Source of the DNA: Deltaproteobacteria bacterium
Lineage (GTDB): Bacteria > Desulfobacterota_B > Binatia > UBA9968
DNA: 15,300 nucleotides
Direction: 5' to 3'
Assembly: GCA_005879255.1 (NCBI GenBank)
Contig: VBKY01000264.1
Location: 1 to 15,300, forward strand
Shown: positions 7,374-14,330 of the stretch, piece after piece
Layout of the letters: every line of letters starts with the position of its first letter
How positions within the stretch are numbered: the stretch's first letter is position 1
Notes under the pieces: model-generated
The model's input: only the letters and a program-made list of their open reading frames with translations
Told to the model about the DNA's origin: nothing
Databases searched by the model: none
Translations under genes and position numbers: made by a program

Positions 7374-7434
7374 CTTCGACAAGCTCAGGGCGAACGGACA
7401 AAGGGAAAACCCGTTCGTGCTGAGCTTGTCGAAG
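7374..7434. repeat. Palindromic repeat element (REP-like, CTTCGACAAGCTCAG family)
   Basis: Arms at 7374-7397 and 7411-7434 form a 24-bp inverted repeat with two mismatches around a 13-nt spacer. The core CTTCGACAAGCTCAG / CTGAGCTTGTCGAAG is a repeat I know to be scattered in many environmental bacterial genomes, where it often creates false peptides such as FDKLRANG and LSLSKHER. It lies in the divergent region between mutY and the EamA gene, and its right arm ends one base before the annotated EamA start codon. Confidence 0.85.
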
Positions 7435-7435
7435 C

Positions 7436-8350
7436 ATGAACGATTGTCGCCAAGATATTGTCACACTGGACGAGCAACGCGCCGTGCTGCCGATTCTCTT
7501 CGGTCTTCTGACATCCCTTTGTTTCGCGATCGCCAGTTTGCTCGCGCAGCGCGGTTACCACCGGGGCCCGGCCCCGTGGGGCGCGTGGATCACTATCGCC
7601 GTAAATTGCGTTTTCTTGTTCGCGGGTCATTTTTTGCTCGAATCCGAAACGCGACTTTTCATCGCCGACAATTTCATTTTCGTGGTCGTCGGTCTGTTGG
7701 TGCCGGGCGCGACGCGGGTGTTGAGCTTTCGTGGCATCCGCACGATGGGCAGCGCAATCACATCAACCATCATAAACACGACGCCGATGTTTTCCACGAT
7801 CCTAGCGGTGCTCGTGCTCAGTGAAAGGCCGGGGCCGTTGGTTCTTCTCGGTGTTGCGCTCACCGTAGCCGGGTTGATCACAGTTTCATGGGTGGGGCGG
7901 CAAGCCACGTTCCAAAAGATCGAATTGATTTATCCCTTTTCCTGCGCGCTGCTTTTTTCCCTGAAAGACGTTACGGTGCGATGGGGACTCGCGGGCGGCG
8001 GCGGACAACCGATCCTCGCCGCCGGCATCGCCGCCCTGACATCGACCGTCGAGATTTATTTTATTACTCGTTATATCCAGAAGGAAAAGTTCGTCTTGCC
8101 ACCGCCAGAGGTGTTTAGCTGGTTTGTCTGGTCGGGAATCTTTACCGGCGGATCGTTTCTGTTCATGTATATCGCGCTCAGCATGGAGCGTGTGACGATC
8201 GTCGCGCCGCTGATCAATAGCTACGCAATCTTTGTTCTTCTCTTGACGCCATTCATGGCGCGGCGAATTGAGAGCGTCACTTGGCGCAAGATCGCCGGGG
8301 CTGGTTTGGTCGTCGCCGGTATCTTCTTGGTTTCGGTCGGTAAGGACTGA
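7436..8350 (+). CDS. EamA/DMT-family permease
   Basis: This is an inner-membrane transporter of the drug/metabolite superfamily with ten predicted helices. Two EamA repeats are visible (about residues 15-150 and 165-302), each closing with the family-type ending (LLGVALTVAGLITVSWVG and IAGAGLVVAGIFLVSVGKD). The motif GSAITSTIINTTPMFSTILAVLVLSERP, ending in the conserved glutamate before a proline or glycine turn, is typical. The substrate cannot be inferred. The ATG at 7436 abuts the palindromic repeat and has no good ribosome site. A GTG at 7484, preceded by GGACGAG and close to the first helix, is a reasonable alternative start. The gene is alone on its strand and converges on the lipoprotein gene at 8604. 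Confidence 0.87.
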   Translation: MNDCRQDIVTLDEQRAVLPILFGLLTSLCFAIASLLAQRGYHRGPAPWGAWITIAVNCVFLFAGHFLLESETRLFIADNFIFVVVGLLVPGATRVLSFRGIRTMGSAITSTIINTTPMFSTILAVLVLSERPGPLVLLGVALTVAGLITVSWVGRQATFQKIELIYPFSCALLFSLKDVTVRWGLAGGGGQPILAAGIAALTSTVEIYFITRYIQKEKFVLPPPEVFSWFVWSGIFTGGSFLFMYIALSMERVTIVAPLINSYAIFVLLLTPFMARRIESVTWRKIAGAGLVVAGIFLVSVGKD

Positions 8351-8432
8351 TGGCTTTCAGTTATCCCAAAGACATAGTTAGCCACGAAGAGCCTAGCGCG
8401 GCGAAGCCGCAAGCAAAGTGAGCGTTGGAGGA

Positions 8433-8540
8433 GGGGACTGGCTACTTTTTCGATCACCGGTCATGGGGGACAGGCAGCTTTTTGAAATACAAAAAGCAGC
8501 CAGTCCCCGACAAAGGTCGCCGAAAAAGTTGCCTGTCCCC
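8433..8540. repeat. Four-arm interleaved palindrome, RAYT/REP-type repeat
   Basis: Four related arms occur: GGGGACTGGCTACTTTTTC (8433-8451), GGGGACAGGCAGCTTTTTG (8466-8484), then the inverted arms AAAAAGCAGCCAGTCCCC (8491-8508) and GAAAAAGTTGCCTGTCCCC (8522-8540). Arm 1 pairs best with arm 3 and arm 2 with arm 4, so the pairs are interleaved; arms 2 and 3 can also pair as a tight hairpin with two mismatches. GGGGACAGGCA arms next to T-runs are known from REP-like elements linked to REP-associated tyrosine transposases. No transposase gene is in the window. The element sits between convergent genes (ends at 8350 and 8604). Confidence 0.75.
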
Positions 8541-8603
8541 GTTTCGCGTGCAAATCGCGTGTCACGGATTGACTCTGACGCGAGAAAAGCGCTTTGCCCG
8601 GGC

Positions 8604-9005
8604 TCAGCGGCCCATGCCACCGACGGTGAGCGTCAGGCTTGTTTCGTTTTTTTCTTTGCTGATGGCTACGAGCATCGTCTTACCTTCTTTGCTGTAAGCC
8701 AGCATGGCGCCACCGCTCCGCACATTCATATCCGGTTGCCAGCCGCGCGCGGGCATTTCTTTTTTGTAGAACTCGACGATCTTATCGGTATCCATGTTGC
8801 CGTGAAACGTTGCCTGACCGGCGCCGAAACCAAGGAAGGTCATTTCAACCGGCTTTTCTGAGCTCCGGGTCATCGCCTTCGGTACAGGAACCTTGACGTC
8901 AGAGATGGTTTCCTCATAAGAGCGATTGCAGCCCGACACAAGAATAGGAAGAAAAGTCGCAGCGACTAAGAAAGGCCGGAGCGAGTGACGGATCAGGTTT
9001 CGCAT
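8604..9005 (-). CDS. Small lipoprotein of unknown function
   Basis: The 133-residue protein begins with a lipoprotein signal (hydrophobic 11-23, lipobox LVSGC, cysteine at 26). The mature part, about 107 residues, contains the pattern VPVPKAM, then DKIVEFYKKEMPARGWQ, then GGAMLAYSKEGKTMLVAISK and a final strand, SLTLTVGG. This resembles small lipoproteins in which a compact alpha/beta domain follows a VPxPxxM stretch; I know no named function. The ATG at 9005 has GAGGAG 5 nt upstream, a strong ribosome site. The gene follows the MFS transporter on the same strand with a 67-nt gap, so co-transcription is possible but not shown. No clear terminator was seen downstream. Confidence 0.82.
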   Translation of the reverse strand: MRNLIRHSLRPFLVAATFLPILVSGCNRSYEETISDVKVPVPKAMTRSSEKPVEMTFLGFGAGQATFHGNMDTDKIVEFYKKEMPARGWQPDMNVRSGGAMLAYSKEGKTMLVAISKEKNETSLTLTVGGMGR

Positions 9006-9072
9006 ACGTGCTCCTCAGGGTTCTCACTACACCAACCCTTTGGCGTGATCAATGCAGATGAATCGGAATGCT

Positions 9073-10248
9073 CTAGGAGCTAGATTCCGGAGGGAGCGGC
9101 AACCCGACGAAAAACCAAGCCACGAGGAGCACGACTCCGAGAAGCTCTGGGAGCGAGGGAGAAACGTGAATCAGCGCGCCGCCGAGCATGCCGCCGAGAG
9201 ACGAGCCGATAAAGCCAAAAAAATTATAAATACCGCTCGCCGTCCCTCGGCCGGCTGTCGGGACGTATTGGCTAAGAAACGCGGGAAGTATCGGTTGATA
9301 GATGGAGTAACCGAAGAAAAACGCCGCGCCGCTGACATAGAGTAAAAGATCGTATTGAGCGCCAAACAAATAAATGCCATAGCCGACCGTGGAGGTAAGC
9401 CAACCGATGAGAATGGGCACGCGGAACCGGCCCTGTTTCTCGGCCCGTCGCATGTATGGAAAGACAAAAAAAACGCTCGGTAGAAAAATAACCAAATAGA
9501 CTTTCCAGAGCTCCGCTTTTTCCAAACCGATTTCGGTCCAACTCAAAGGATAGGTGAAGAAGAATAGGTTCAGCGCGAACGACAGAACGAACGTCGCGAC
9601 AAAAATCGGCCGCAGCTGGTTGTGAGCCAAAATCGGCCTGACCGCCATCGGCGGGTTTGCTTGCGGGCCGCGTTGTTCCGCCGGAAAGGAAATAGCCGCC
9701 AAAATCAATGAAAGGCAGCTCAAGAAGGCCAGCACGTAAAATAAACCGCTGAGGCCGATCTTTGCCGCCAGCAACGGACCGGCCAAAAGACCGAACATAA
9801 AGGAAATGCCAATGGCGATGCCCGTTATCGTGTACGCCTGCGTGCGCACGCTTGGCCGTGTGAGATCGGCTAAAGCGGCGAACGCGACCGAGCCGACGGC
9901 TCCGGTCCCTTGCAAGGAACGCGCGAGTATTAAACTGTAAATGTCATTTGCCAGAGCGCAAGCGACGCTGCCCAGCGCGAACAGCGCGAGTCCTATAATC
10001 AGCACGGGTTTCCGTCCCCAACGGTCGCTCGCCCACCCAAGCGGGATTTGAAATATGCACTGCGTGAGCGCGTAGATGCCGAAAGCGACGCCGGCAAGGC
10101 CTGCGGACGCGCCTGGGTAGCGCACCGCGTAGGCGCTGAAAATCGGCAACATGAGAAAAATGCCTAAGAGCCGCAGCGCGGAGATCAAACTGACGACGAT
10201 GATCGGAGTAATTTCGTCACGAGTGAACGAGTGTTGGCTATCAATCAA
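9073..10248 (-). CDS. Major facilitator superfamily transporter (YajR-like)
   Basis: This inner-membrane secondary transporter has twelve predicted helices in 391 residues. The MFS signature of loop 2-3, GWASDRWGRKP (71-81), is clear. The early ALRLLGIFLMLPIFSAYA, the ARSLQGTGAVGSVAFAALADLT stretch and the half-matching ILPAFLSQYVPTAGRGTASGIYNFFGFIG resemble YajR-type MFS proteins. The C-terminal cytosolic domain of E. coli YajR is absent; the protein ends right after helix 12. The substrate is unknown; drug or metabolite efflux is the usual guess. The start is taken as TTG at 10248, because the first helix begins about 15 residues later and no ATG or GTG fits better. GGAG lies somewhat far upstream, so the start is uncertain. 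Confidence 0.88.
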   Translation of the reverse strand: MIDSQHSFTRDEITPIIVVSLISALRLLGIFLMLPIFSAYAVRYPGASAGLAGVAFGIYALTQCIFQIPLGWASDRWGRKPVLIIGLALFALGSVACALANDIYSLILARSLQGTGAVGSVAFAALADLTRPSVRTQAYTITGIAIGISFMFGLLAGPLLAAKIGLSGLFYVLAFLSCLSLILAAISFPAEQRGPQANPPMAVRPILAHNQLRPIFVATFVLSFALNLFFFTYPLSWTEIGLEKAELWKVYLVIFLPSVFFVFPYMRRAEKQGRFRVPILIGWLTSTVGYGIYLFGAQYDLLLYVSGAAFFFGYSIYQPILPAFLSQYVPTAGRGTASGIYNFFGFIGSSLGGMLGGALIHVSPSLPELLGVVLLVAWFFVGLPLPPESSS

Positions 10249-10370
10249 TGTGCAGTGCGTGCTCCATTGTCGGCGGTATTCGTCGCGTCAATTTACACCG
10301 TTTGCTGCAAATGGGAAGAGGGATTCATGCGCGTCGCGCAAGCTTGCTCAGGAGTCTTTTACTAACTGGC

Positions 10371-11258
10371 TCATGATGCCGGCAAAGGGGTGCTCGCCGG
10401 TTTCGGATTCGCGGGCGAGGAAATCACGATTCCGTGCGCCGGCAAGGCATACTTGAGCCGGCGGCGGAATTCACGGCCGACCAGATATTGTTGCCCGGGC
10501 AAGGTCTTAAAGCGGGCTTTGATCGTCACCAGGGTTTCCGTAAAGTTGTCCACTCCGAAAACTTCGATCGGTTCCAGCATCACGCTGGCAAATTCCGTTT
10601 CAGCTTTCATTTCGGCGCCGACCCGGCGCATGATTTCCATGACCCGATCGGTATCTACCCAGTAGGGGAGCGTGACGTCGAGCACATAGGCGGACCAGTC
10701 CAGGGTCGCGTTCGCCAGCGTGTTGATCGAACCGTTGGGGAAGACATAGACCACGCCCGCTTGGTCTCGCAATACGACCGTGCGAAATGTGACGCCTTCG
10801 ACCGCGCCCGCGGTGCCGTTGATGATGGCCATGTCGCCGACCCGAATTTGGTTTTCGAGCAAAATAAAAAAGCCACTCACCAGGTCGCGCACCAAATGTT
10901 GCGCGCCGAACCCGACGGCGAGACCGACTACCCCGGCGCCGGCGAGGATCGGACCGATGTTGACGCCGATCTGGCTAAGAGAGACGAGGGCGACGAGAAA
11001 CCATAAAAGGCCGCAGCTGATGGTCCAAAGCACGCTCGCCAATGTTTTGATCCGTTTTGCCGTGCCTGCCGTTGCAGTGTCGGTTCTAACAGCGGCGCGT
11101 ATCAAAAATTGCTCCAGACGGTTTAGTGCCGCGCGCAGCAATTTCGTAATGATGTACGCGACCGCAATGATGAGCGCGATTCTGATCAGCGCCTGTACGG
11201 CATCGACTCCCATATCCAAGAGTCTGGCGATGAATGACTCCCAAGCGTGAGCGGTCAT
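10371..11258 (-). CDS. Small-conductance mechanosensitive channel, MscS family
   Basis: MscS-type channels open under membrane tension to release solutes after osmotic downshock. The 295-residue protein is close in length to E. coli MscS (286). It shows three predicted membrane helices, the pore-lining TM3 with glycine/alanine packing (ILAGAGVVGLAVGFGAQHLVRD, about 104-125) and the following GFFILLENQIRVGD entry to the beta domain (128-142). VVYVFPNGSINTLANAT is the conserved lower beta-domain motif. The rest is the alpha/beta cytosolic cage, and a short proline/alanine-rich tail ends the protein. The ATG at 11258 has GAGGAGG about 5 nt upstream. The gene diverges from the substrate-binding protein gene and precedes the MFS gene by 122 nt on the same strand. 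Confidence 0.94.
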   Translation of the reverse strand: MTAHAWESFIARLLDMGVDAVQALIRIALIIAVAYIITKLLRAALNRLEQFLIRAAVRTDTATAGTAKRIKTLASVLWTISCGLLWFLVALVSLSQIGVNIGPILAGAGVVGLAVGFGAQHLVRDLVSGFFILLENQIRVGDMAIINGTAGAVEGVTFRTVVLRDQAGVVYVFPNGSINTLANATLDWSAYVLDVTLPYWVDTDRVMEIMRRVGAEMKAETEFASVMLEPIEVFGVDNFTETLVTIKARFKTLPGQQYLVGREFRRRLKYALPAHGIVISSPANPKPASTPLPAS

Positions 11259-11358
11259 GATGGCCTCCTCGTCCTTTGTCGCTTCTGATTTGTCGCAAAA
11301 AAACCGCGAAGATGCCAGCGCAGTGGGACAAACGCCATTTTTCGCCGCAAGAATTTCA

Positions 11359-11386
11359 TTGACAAGTCGCGGGGCTGCGATAGATT
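11359..11386 (+). promoter_or_regulatory. Candidate sigma-70 promoter of the substrate-binding protein gene
   Basis: TTGACA (11359-11364, perfect -35) is followed by 16 nt and TAGATT (11381-11386, moderate -10). This is 27 nt before the ATG at 11414, leaving a short leader containing GGAGGG. Confidence 0.5.
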
Positions 11387-11413
11387 TCCGGCATCCGAAA
11401 ACACGGAGGGTTT

Positions 11414-12421
11414 ATGCGAAAAATCGTTTCAGTCGGCGGTTGGCTGTTGTTTGCGCTGTTTTTTGCTGTCCAGCTTGTGGGGGCGGCGTCGGCGCCTGAT
11501 AAGATTCGGTTCCCATACTCGCCGATGTCCTGGAATAGTTTGCCATGGTGGATGGCTAAGGACGCCGGGCATTTCGAAAGGAACGGTCTCGACGTGGACC
11601 TGTTCTACGAAGGCGCGTCTTCCGTGATCGTTCAGGCCATGCTCGCGGGCGAAGCGAATTTCGCGGGGCTGGCGGGTCCCGCGGTGGTGAGCAACGTTAT
11701 CAACGGCGGTGACGTAATTCAGATCGCGGCGGTGGTCAAAACTTTTACGGTTCCGATGTTTTCGGCACCGGCCATCAAAGAGGTGGCACAACTGAAAGGA
11801 CAAAAAGTCGCCGTCAGCCGTTTCGGTTCGATCTCACATATCGCCGCGCTGAATATTTTTCAAAAGGCCGGCGTCACCGGCGTGACGATCTTGCAGTCCG
11901 GCGGCACGCCAGAATCGGCGGCGATGCTGATGTCCGGTGCGGTCGCCGCCGCCATGGTGCCGCCGCCGCAGAGTCTGATGCTCAAGGAAAAAGGTTTTCG
12001 AGAGCTGGTAGGCGTCAAGCAGTTTCGTGAGTGGAATATTCCAGTGGTCGAGAACGGTATAGCCGCCCGCCGGGGCTTCGTGGAAAAGAATCCGAGCATC
12101 GCCAAGCGGTTTATCCGGGCGGCGTTCGAAGGGATTCAGACCATTTACACGAATAAAGAGCTTTCCATTAAAACTTTGGCGAAATACACCAAGGTCAACG
12201 ACGAGAAAATCCTCGACGAGAGCTACCGATTTTCCGTCGAAGGACTCAGTAAAGAGGGTTTCATGCCACCGGAAGCGTTCAGCGCATTGGTAGAACAATT
12301 GGTCAGCCAAAAATCGATCGACGAGGCGGCAAGTAAGAAACTGCCGCTGACGTCTTACTTCGACAACCGTTACGTCAATGAGTTGGAGAAGGAGGGTTTT
12401 TTCAAGAAGCTTTGGCAGTAG
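11414..12421 (+). CDS. ABC transporter substrate-binding protein, NMT1/THI5-like (SsuA/TauA type)
   Basis: This exported binding protein would capture a small organic solute, such as a sulfonate, pyrimidine or related compound, for an ABC importer. The 335-residue product has a Sec signal peptide (hydrophobic 7-23, cleavage near ASA at 25-27). After that comes the two-lobe NMT1 fold: PWWMAKDAGHFERNGLDVDL, GASSVIVQAMLAGEANFA, a LKGQKVAVSRFGSISHIA hinge strand and the second-lobe IAARRGFVEKNPSIAKRFIRAAFEG. GGAGGG precedes the ATG at 11414 by 4 nt. No permease or ATPase gene is adjacent, so it is an orphan binding protein, a pattern common in some uncultured lineages with many such paralogues. 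The true ligand cannot be named. Confidence 0.92.
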   Translation: MRKIVSVGGWLLFALFFAVQLVGAASAPDKIRFPYSPMSWNSLPWWMAKDAGHFERNGLDVDLFYEGASSVIVQAMLAGEANFAGLAGPAVVSNVINGGDVIQIAAVVKTFTVPMFSAPAIKEVAQLKGQKVAVSRFGSISHIAALNIFQKAGVTGVTILQSGGTPESAAMLMSGAVAAAMVPPPQSLMLKEKGFRELVGVKQFREWNIPVVENGIAARRGFVEKNPSIAKRFIRAAFEGIQTIYTNKELSIKTLAKYTKVNDEKILDESYRFSVEGLSKEGFMPPEAFSALVEQLVSQKSIDEAASKKLPLTSYFDNRYVNELEKEGFFKKLWQ

Positions 12422-12485
12422 AATTTAAGTTTCGAATCTGTTGCTTTTCAACACAGGGATTTTCGAAAGTTTAGATTCTCGACCC

Positions 12486-12514
12486 TTGACCGTGCGACCA
12501 TTTCGTTACATAAT
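12486..12514 (+). promoter_or_regulatory. Candidate sigma-70 promoter of the abiEi-like gene
   Basis: TTGACC (12486-12491), a 17-nt spacer and CATAAT (12509-12514) give a strong match to the consensus. The predicted start of transcription, near 12521, falls inside the palindrome that follows. Confidence 0.68.
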
Positions 12515-12515
12515 G

Positions 12516-12539
12516 TCGGCACATATCAATAAGTGCCGA
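12516..12539. promoter_or_regulatory. Operator-like inverted repeat for AbiEi autoregulation
   Basis: TCGGCAC (12516-12522) and GTGCCGA (12533-12539) are a perfect 7-bp inverted repeat with a 10-nt spacer, placed directly after the -10 box. AbiEi antitoxins are known to bind inverted repeats at their own promoter and repress it, so this is the natural operator candidate. Confidence 0.55.
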
Positions 12540-12553
12540 TGTTTGGTAACGCT

Positions 12554-13159
12554 ATGCCCAAGACTTCTAGGACCAAAAAGGTTCTCAGCATCGTCCAGAA
12601 ATCAGGAATCCTGCGACCCCGAGACCTAACTACTCACGGTATTCCCCGCACCTATCTGCAGAGGCTTGAAGAACGGGGGCTTCTGGTGAAGGAGACCAGA
12701 GGACTCTACCAGCTTCCAAATGCAAAGATCACCGAGAATCACAGTCTCGCTGAAGCTTGCAAGCGCGTTCCTCGCGGCGTTGTTTGCCTGCTCTCGGCGC
12801 TCCAATTTCATAAACTAACCACGCAAGCTCCCTCAGAGGTTTGGCTTGCTCTCGACAGAAAAGCGCGGGCGCCCAGAGAGGGAGGGCAGCCCTTTCGCCT
12901 CGTACGGATGTCGGGAAAGGCTCTGACGGAAGGCGTCGAAGAACACTCCATCGAAGGCGTCACAGTGAAAGTTTACAAACCGGCGAAAACAGTCGCCGAC
13001 TGCTTTAAATATCGAAACAAGATTGGTCTCGATGTCGCCCTGGAGGCGCTCCGTGACTACAGGCAGAAGCGCCGCAGTGGAATGGACGAGCTCTGGCGCT
13101 TCGCGAAAATCTGCCGCGTCGAGCGCGTGATGCGGCCTTACGTTGAGGCGCTGGCATGA
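12554..13159 (+). CDS. AbiEi-family type IV antitoxin / transcriptional regulator
   Basis: AbiEi proteins neutralise the nucleotidyltransferase toxin AbiEii and repress their own operon. This product (201 residues from the ATG at 12554) has the N-terminal winged-helix domain (about 5-55), with the family pattern ILRPRDLTTHGIPRTYLQRLEERGLL followed by GLYQLP. The C-terminal domain shows VVCLLSALQFHKLTTQAPSEVWLALDRKAR and the late VKVYKPAKTVADCFKYRNKIGLDVALEALRDY. Upstream in-frame starts exist (GTG 12533, ATG 12539), but they overlap the palindrome; no strong ribosome site separates the options. The stop overlaps an ATG as ATGA, the usual abiEi-abiEii junction, yet no AbiEii toxin follows. The next genes are a DUF2281/PIN pair. 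So this is an antitoxin left without its toxin or retained as a regulator. Confidence 0.88.
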   Translation: MPKTSRTKKVLSIVQKSGILRPRDLTTHGIPRTYLQRLEERGLLVKETRGLYQLPNAKITENHSLAEACKRVPRGVVCLLSALQFHKLTTQAPSEVWLALDRKARAPREGGQPFRLVRMSGKALTEGVEEHSIEGVTVKVYKPAKTVADCFKYRNKIGLDVALEALRDYRQKRRSGMDELWRFAKICRVERVMRPYVEALA

Positions 13160-13214
13160 AGGGGAAGGCTCCTGAAGGCACAGCGGTTCGGTATGCATCA
13201 ATTGCGCTGTCCCG

Positions 13215-13223
13215 TGCTATGAT
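13215..13223 (+). promoter_or_regulatory. Possible extended -10 promoter of the DUF2281-PIN pair
   Basis: TGC-TATGAT fits the TGn-TATAAT extended -10 form, and no usable -35 lies 17 nt upstream. It would start transcription about 30 nt before the ATG at 13262, which has GGGAGGG as a ribosome site. Confidence 0.38.
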
Positions 13224-13261
13224 ACCCCGACCACCACGCAACAATATCAAGGGAGGGAATT

Positions 13262-13486
13262 ATGGCTCGGGATCAGGGAATAAAGCGGATTGAGGAAAAA
13301 ATAAAACAGTTGCCGCCCGAGTTGCGAAAAGATGTCGAGGAGTTTGTGGAGGGCCTTCTGGAGAATCCGGAGCGGAAGGCGAGGAAGCAGCTACAGTTCA
13401 AATGGCGGGGAGCGTTGCGTGACCTGAGGGATAAGTACACGTCTGTAGATCTTCAGCACAAGATTTCGGAATGGTGGGGTGATTAG
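13262..13486 (+). CDS. DUF2281-like antitoxin partner of the PIN toxin
   Basis: The 74-residue protein opens with IKRIEEKIKQLPPELRKDVEEFVEGLLENP, the pattern of DUF2281 proteins. These commonly sit just before PIN-domain toxin genes and act as their antitoxins. The rest is basic and helical (RKARKQLQFKWRGALRDLRDKY) and ends in ISEWWGD, which would supply the segment that wraps around the toxin. A very good ribosome site, GGGAGGG, is 6 nt from the ATG. The stop TAG shares its last base with the GTG start of the PIN gene, so translation is coupled, as expected for a toxin-antitoxin pair. No helix-turn-helix or AbrB-type DNA-binding domain is obvious. The pairing with PIN is firm; antitoxin activity is inferred from context. 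Confidence 0.82.
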   Translation: MARDQGIKRIEEKIKQLPPELRKDVEEFVEGLLENPERKARKQLQFKWRGALRDLRDKYTSVDLQHKISEWWGD

Positions 13487-13887
13487 TGTATCTTCTGGAT
13501 ACGAGCATCATTCTCGAACTCTTGCTCGATCAGGAAAAGGCGGATGATGTCGAACAGTTATTGCGAGAAACCCAATCAGGGCGTCTTCATCTGACTGAGT
13601 TCACACTTTACTCACTCGGCATAATCTTAACCCGACGAAAACTCCAAGACACTTTCTTACAGGCGCTCGACGAGCTGTTGGGTACTGGCACTGTGCGATT
13701 GGTACGGCTGCTAGTCAGAGACATGAAAGCTGTCGTGGATGCGTCTCGCCGTTTCAATCTCGACTTTGATGACGCTTACCAGTACGCTGCAGCCGAAAAG
13801 CGCAGTCTGGAGATCGTGAGTTTCGATCGGGATTTCGACCGTACACCGAGAGGAAGAAAGACGCCCACGGAAATTTTGGTTCGCTAA
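13486..13887 (+). CDS. PIN-domain ribonuclease, VapC-like toxin
   Basis: PIN toxins are magnesium-dependent ribonucleases that cut tRNA, rRNA or mRNA. The 133-residue product spans one complete PIN domain: LLDTSIILELL with the first metal-binding aspartate D5, the conserved acidic residue E38 in LTEFTLYSLG, FDDAYQYAAAE with D95/D96 near the end, and VSFDRDFD with D114/D116. The acidic quartet appears intact, so the enzyme should be active. It starts at a GTG overlapping the antitoxin stop by one base. A HicB-like gene follows 14 nt after its stop, suggesting a three-gene transcript. Confidence 0.9.
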   Translation: MYLLDTSIILELLLDQEKADDVEQLLRETQSGRLHLTEFTLYSLGIILTRRKLQDTFLQALDELLGTGTVRLVRLLVRDMKAVVDASRRFNLDFDDAYQYAAAEKRSLEIVSFDRDFDRTPRGRKTPTEILVR

Positions 13888-13901
13888 TTTGAGGACGATT
13901 A

Positions 13902-14123
13902 ATGCGTGATTATCATATCAACATCTTCTACAGCCACGAGGACGGTGGGTACATCGCCGACATTCCGGATCTCGAAGCTTGTTCGGCTTTTGCGGATACT
14001 CCAAATAAAGCTCTGGCAGAAGTGGAAATCGCGAAGAAGACGTGGCTTAAAGCAGCGCGGAATGCGGGCAAGCTGATTCCTAAACCTAGTTACCGACCCT
14101 TCATTAACCAGGTCCGGCAGTGA
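13902..14123 (+). CDS. HicB-like antitoxin-family protein
   Basis: The 73-residue protein has the HicB-like fold: HINIFYSHEDGGYIADIPDLEACSAFADTPNKALAEVEIAKKTWLKAA, with the typical DGGY, IPDLxACSAFADTP and long helix. It carries no C-terminal DNA-binding domain, only a short KPSYRPFINQVRQ tail. GAGGA lies 6 nt before the ATG. A HicA toxin gene (60-80 residues with a conserved histidine) is found neither before nor after it; the preceding gene is the PIN toxin and a non-coding stretch follows. It may be an orphan HicB-like gene or an accessory part of the PIN cassette. Confidence 0.85.
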   Translation: MRDYHINIFYSHEDGGYIADIPDLEACSAFADTPNKALAEVEIAKKTWLKAARNAGKLIPKPSYRPFINQVRQ

Positions 14124-14330
14124 TACTTACAAGACCGGCGGGATCGACATTGCTGACATCTTTGAACGCAACTTCGAGCAAGCCATTGAACACGCCCCTT
14201 GTTCCTTGCCACAACTTGCTTCATTGCTCCGTTCGCTCGGCTCAATGCGCCAATTCCCTTGGCACTCTGCGCCAAATCGCATAGAATCCGCAGACAGTTT
14301 CAAAACGTCGCTACGTCATAAACACTCCCT
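14124..14330. other. Gap before hsdR with no supported gene
   Basis: About 207 nt. Two plus-strand frames stay open for most of the gap, but neither has a convincing start, ribosome site or recognisable domain. No terminator or promoter stands out. It may hold the hsdR promoter or the junction between the toxin-antitoxin genes and the restriction locus. Confidence 0.4.

Noticed and set aside
7321..7824. Plus-strand frame with FDKLRANG and LSLSKHER peptides
   Set aside because: These peptides come from translating the palindromic repeat, and the rest is an off-frame reading of the EamA gene.
10434..11006. 190-residue plus-strand frame opposite the mscS gene
   Set aside because: Shadow of a GC-rich coding gene; composition is rich in D, H, R and G with no domain, and the MscS reading has a clear ribosome site and motifs.
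11834..12310. 158-residue minus-strand frame opposite the binding-protein gene
   Set aside because: Antisense shadow with no recognisable fold; the plus-strand gene is complete with promoter and ribosome site.
14251..14275. TGGCAC-like sequence as a sigma-54 -24 element
   Set aside because: The matching -12 element (TTGC at the right spacing) is missing, as at the other TGGCAC occurrences I checked in the window.
14124..14330. Two open plus-strand frames in the gap before hsdR
   Set aside because: Neither has a ribosome site, a clear start or a family pattern; too short to support a gene.
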